From an uncultured Bacteroidales bacterium (GTDB lineage: Bacteria; Bacteroidota; Bacteroidia; Bacteroidales; UBA3824), in NCBI GenBank assembly GCA_905234655.1, contig CAJOJG010000023.1, positions 1 through 41,577 of the forward strand: DNA of 41,577 bases, given 5' to 3'. Of the stretch, positions 40,399-41,577 are shown one piece after another. How positions within the stretch are numbered: position 1 is the first letter of the stretch; each line of letters starts with the position of its first letter. The notes under the pieces are model-generated. The model did not search any database. It saw only the letters and a list, made by a program, of their open reading frames with translations, and was not told the origin of the DNA. A program made the translations under genes and the position numbers.

Positions 40399-41565
40399 AT
40401 GCTTATAATCCTCATCTGCCTTCTGTTGCCGCTGTTGATACTGTGGCTTACGTACAAGTTTCCCGTCCTCAACAAGGTGGGCAGCATCATCGTGGCGTAT
40501 GTTTTTGGCTGTGCGCTCGGGCTTACGGGCATCGTGCCCGACGACGAGGCTACACACGCCTTGCAGACCAATGTTGCGGCGGCGGCGATACCGTTTGCGA
40601 TACCGTTGCTGCTATTCTCTGCCGACATCAAATCGTGGACGCGACTTGCCCCGCCATTCTTGAAATCCACTGCGGCTGGGCTTCTCGGCTGCGCGCTTGC
40701 GGTGGTGATAGGATTCTTGATATATGGCAACGGCGACAATGCCGAGACATATTCGGCGGTGGGCGGGATGTTGTCGGGACTCTACACCGGCGGCAATGCA
40801 AACCTCGCCTCGCTCAAAATCGCTCTCGGCGTTGACGACGCCACATACCTCATCGTGTCGGCGTACAGCACAGTGGCGAGCGCAATTTACCTGTTTTTTG
40901 TGATTATCGTCGGGAAAAGGACGCTTCGCACGATACTTCCGGACTTCAAGGACGACCGCGAAAAAGCCGATTTGGAAATCAACATCGAAAACCACGACCA
41001 CGAACTTTTCTATGGCCTTTTTCGCCGCGACAATCTCAAAGACCTCGGCAAGGCGTTGCTCCTTACCGTGATAATCATTGCTCTCGGCGCGGGCATTGCA
41101 AAAGTTGTTGCAAAGTATGTGTTGGAAGGCTCGTTCCAGTCGGTGTTTATACTCTCGATTTCGCTGTTGGCGATTGTTGCGTCCACCAACCCAAAAGTAC
41201 GTGCAATCAAGCGCACCTTTGAACTCGGGACACTTTTCATAATCATATTCAGCGTGGCGGTGGCGTCTCAGGTGAGCCTCAAAGTTTTGTCGGAAGTAGA
41301 TACCAACATCTTCATTTTCACCACGATAGTAACGTTTGGCACGTTGATACTCCACGTATTGTTCAATGCGATAATGCGTGTGGACACCGACACAACGTTA
41401 ACTACAAGTATATCATTGATTTGCAGCCCGCCATTTGCGCCTGTGATGGGCGGCGTGCTTCACAACAAAGCCGTCATCGGACCCGGCATCGCGGTAGGCT
41501 TGTTCGGCTACGCAATAGGCACTTACTTCGGATTCGGCTTGGCAAAACTGTTGCTGTGGCTTTAA
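40399..41565 (+). CDS. DUF819-family membrane protein
   Basis: A 388-residue integral membrane protein with about ten or eleven hydrophobic helices. The family opening is ILICLLLPLLILWLTYKFPV then LNKVGSIIVAYVFGCALGLT. The DUF819 (YjcL-like) hallmarks are AAAIPFAIPLLLFSADIKSW, GGMLSGLYTGGNANLASLKI and a late segment FTTIVTFGTLILHVLFNAIM. DUF819 proteins are predicted carriers of unknown substrate. The central loop (DFKDDREKADLEINIENHDH) is charged and probably cytoplasmic. The gene is complete and ends 12 bases before the window edge. It begins just after the terminator of the preceding gene, so it either relies on read-through or has a promoter I cannot see. Confidence 0.9.
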   Translation: MLIILICLLLPLLILWLTYKFPVLNKVGSIIVAYVFGCALGLTGIVPDDEATHALQTNVAAAAIPFAIPLLLFSADIKSWTRLAPPFLKSTAAGLLGCALAVVIGFLIYGNGDNAETYSAVGGMLSGLYTGGNANLASLKIALGVDDATYLIVSAYSTVASAIYLFFVIIVGKRTLRTILPDFKDDREKADLEINIENHDHELFYGLFRRDNLKDLGKALLLTVIIIALGAGIAKVVAKYVLEGSFQSVFILSISLLAIVASTNPKVRAIKRTFELGTLFIIIFSVAVASQVSLKVLSEVDTNIFIFTTIVTFGTLILHVLFNAIMRVDTDTTLTTSISLICSPPFAPVMGGVLHNKAVIGPGIAVGLFGYAIGTYFGFGLAKLLLWL

Positions 41566-41577
41566 ACGGTAGCCGCC

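Overview
The window looks like a chromosomal segment from a member of the Bacteroidota, most likely order Bacteroidales. Three things point there. There is a SusC/SusD pair and a second TonB-dependent receptor with a carboxypeptidase-regulatory N-terminus. Operons typical of the order are present: nusB–DUF1573–yajC, and rsfS–ftsH–DUF2007–cdsA–psd. Several genes are preceded by the phylum's promoter, a -7 box TAnnTTTG with, in the best cases, a TTTG box exactly 20 bases upstream. No rRNA, tRNA, CRISPR array, phage or insertion sequence was recognised. Genus cannot be given from this sequence alone.

Layout. 1–3.0 kb: envelope proteins on the minus strand (an edge-truncated exported protein, a degenerate M16 peptidase-like protein, a small beta-barrel). 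3.1–5.5 kb: lpxB, then a coiled-coil membrane protein behind a structured leader, and a 34-residue membrane microprotein. 5.5–9.9 kb: a TonB-dependent receptor, then nusB, a DUF1573 lipoprotein and yajC. 9.9–10.9 kb: a decamer-repeat dyad and a minus-strand operon of three very small proteins, two of them paralogues. 10.9–14.3 kb: glyA and a ClC-type chloride channel/transporter. 14.3–17.7 kb, minus strand: era, dnaN, a membrane-anchored conserved protein, then a PorV-like outer-membrane protein. 17.8–19.4 kb: an exported repeat protein and an Rpn/PD-(D/E)XK nuclease. 19.5–24.5 kb, minus strand: rsfS, ftsH, a five-module DUF2007 protein, cdsA and psd, which combines proteolysis with phosphatidylethanolamine synthesis. 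24.5–25.1 kb: a gene-poor gap with an unassigned terminator. 25.1–31.8 kb, minus strand: a SusC/SusD/lipoprotein uptake operon with no enzyme or regulator beside it. 32.2–36.5 kb: a Sel1-repeat protein, an ornithine/lysine-type decarboxylase, an EamA transporter and an NhaC-type antiporter. 36.5–39.6 kb: a Fic AMPylase-like protein with two related operator-like dyads upstream, then a PaaI-type thioesterase and phenylacetate–CoA ligase. 39.7–41.6 kb: a protein made of two exact-length 100-residue repeats and a DUF819 membrane protein.

Most of the window is housekeeping. No clearly new multi-gene system was found. The observations most worth following are the Fic gene with its paired 18-bp dyads, the three-gene microprotein operon, the structured leader before the coiled-coil gene, the five-fold DUF2007 protein in the ftsH–cdsA operon, the tandem-repeat protein at 39.7 kb, and several distinct palindromic repeats lying between genes.
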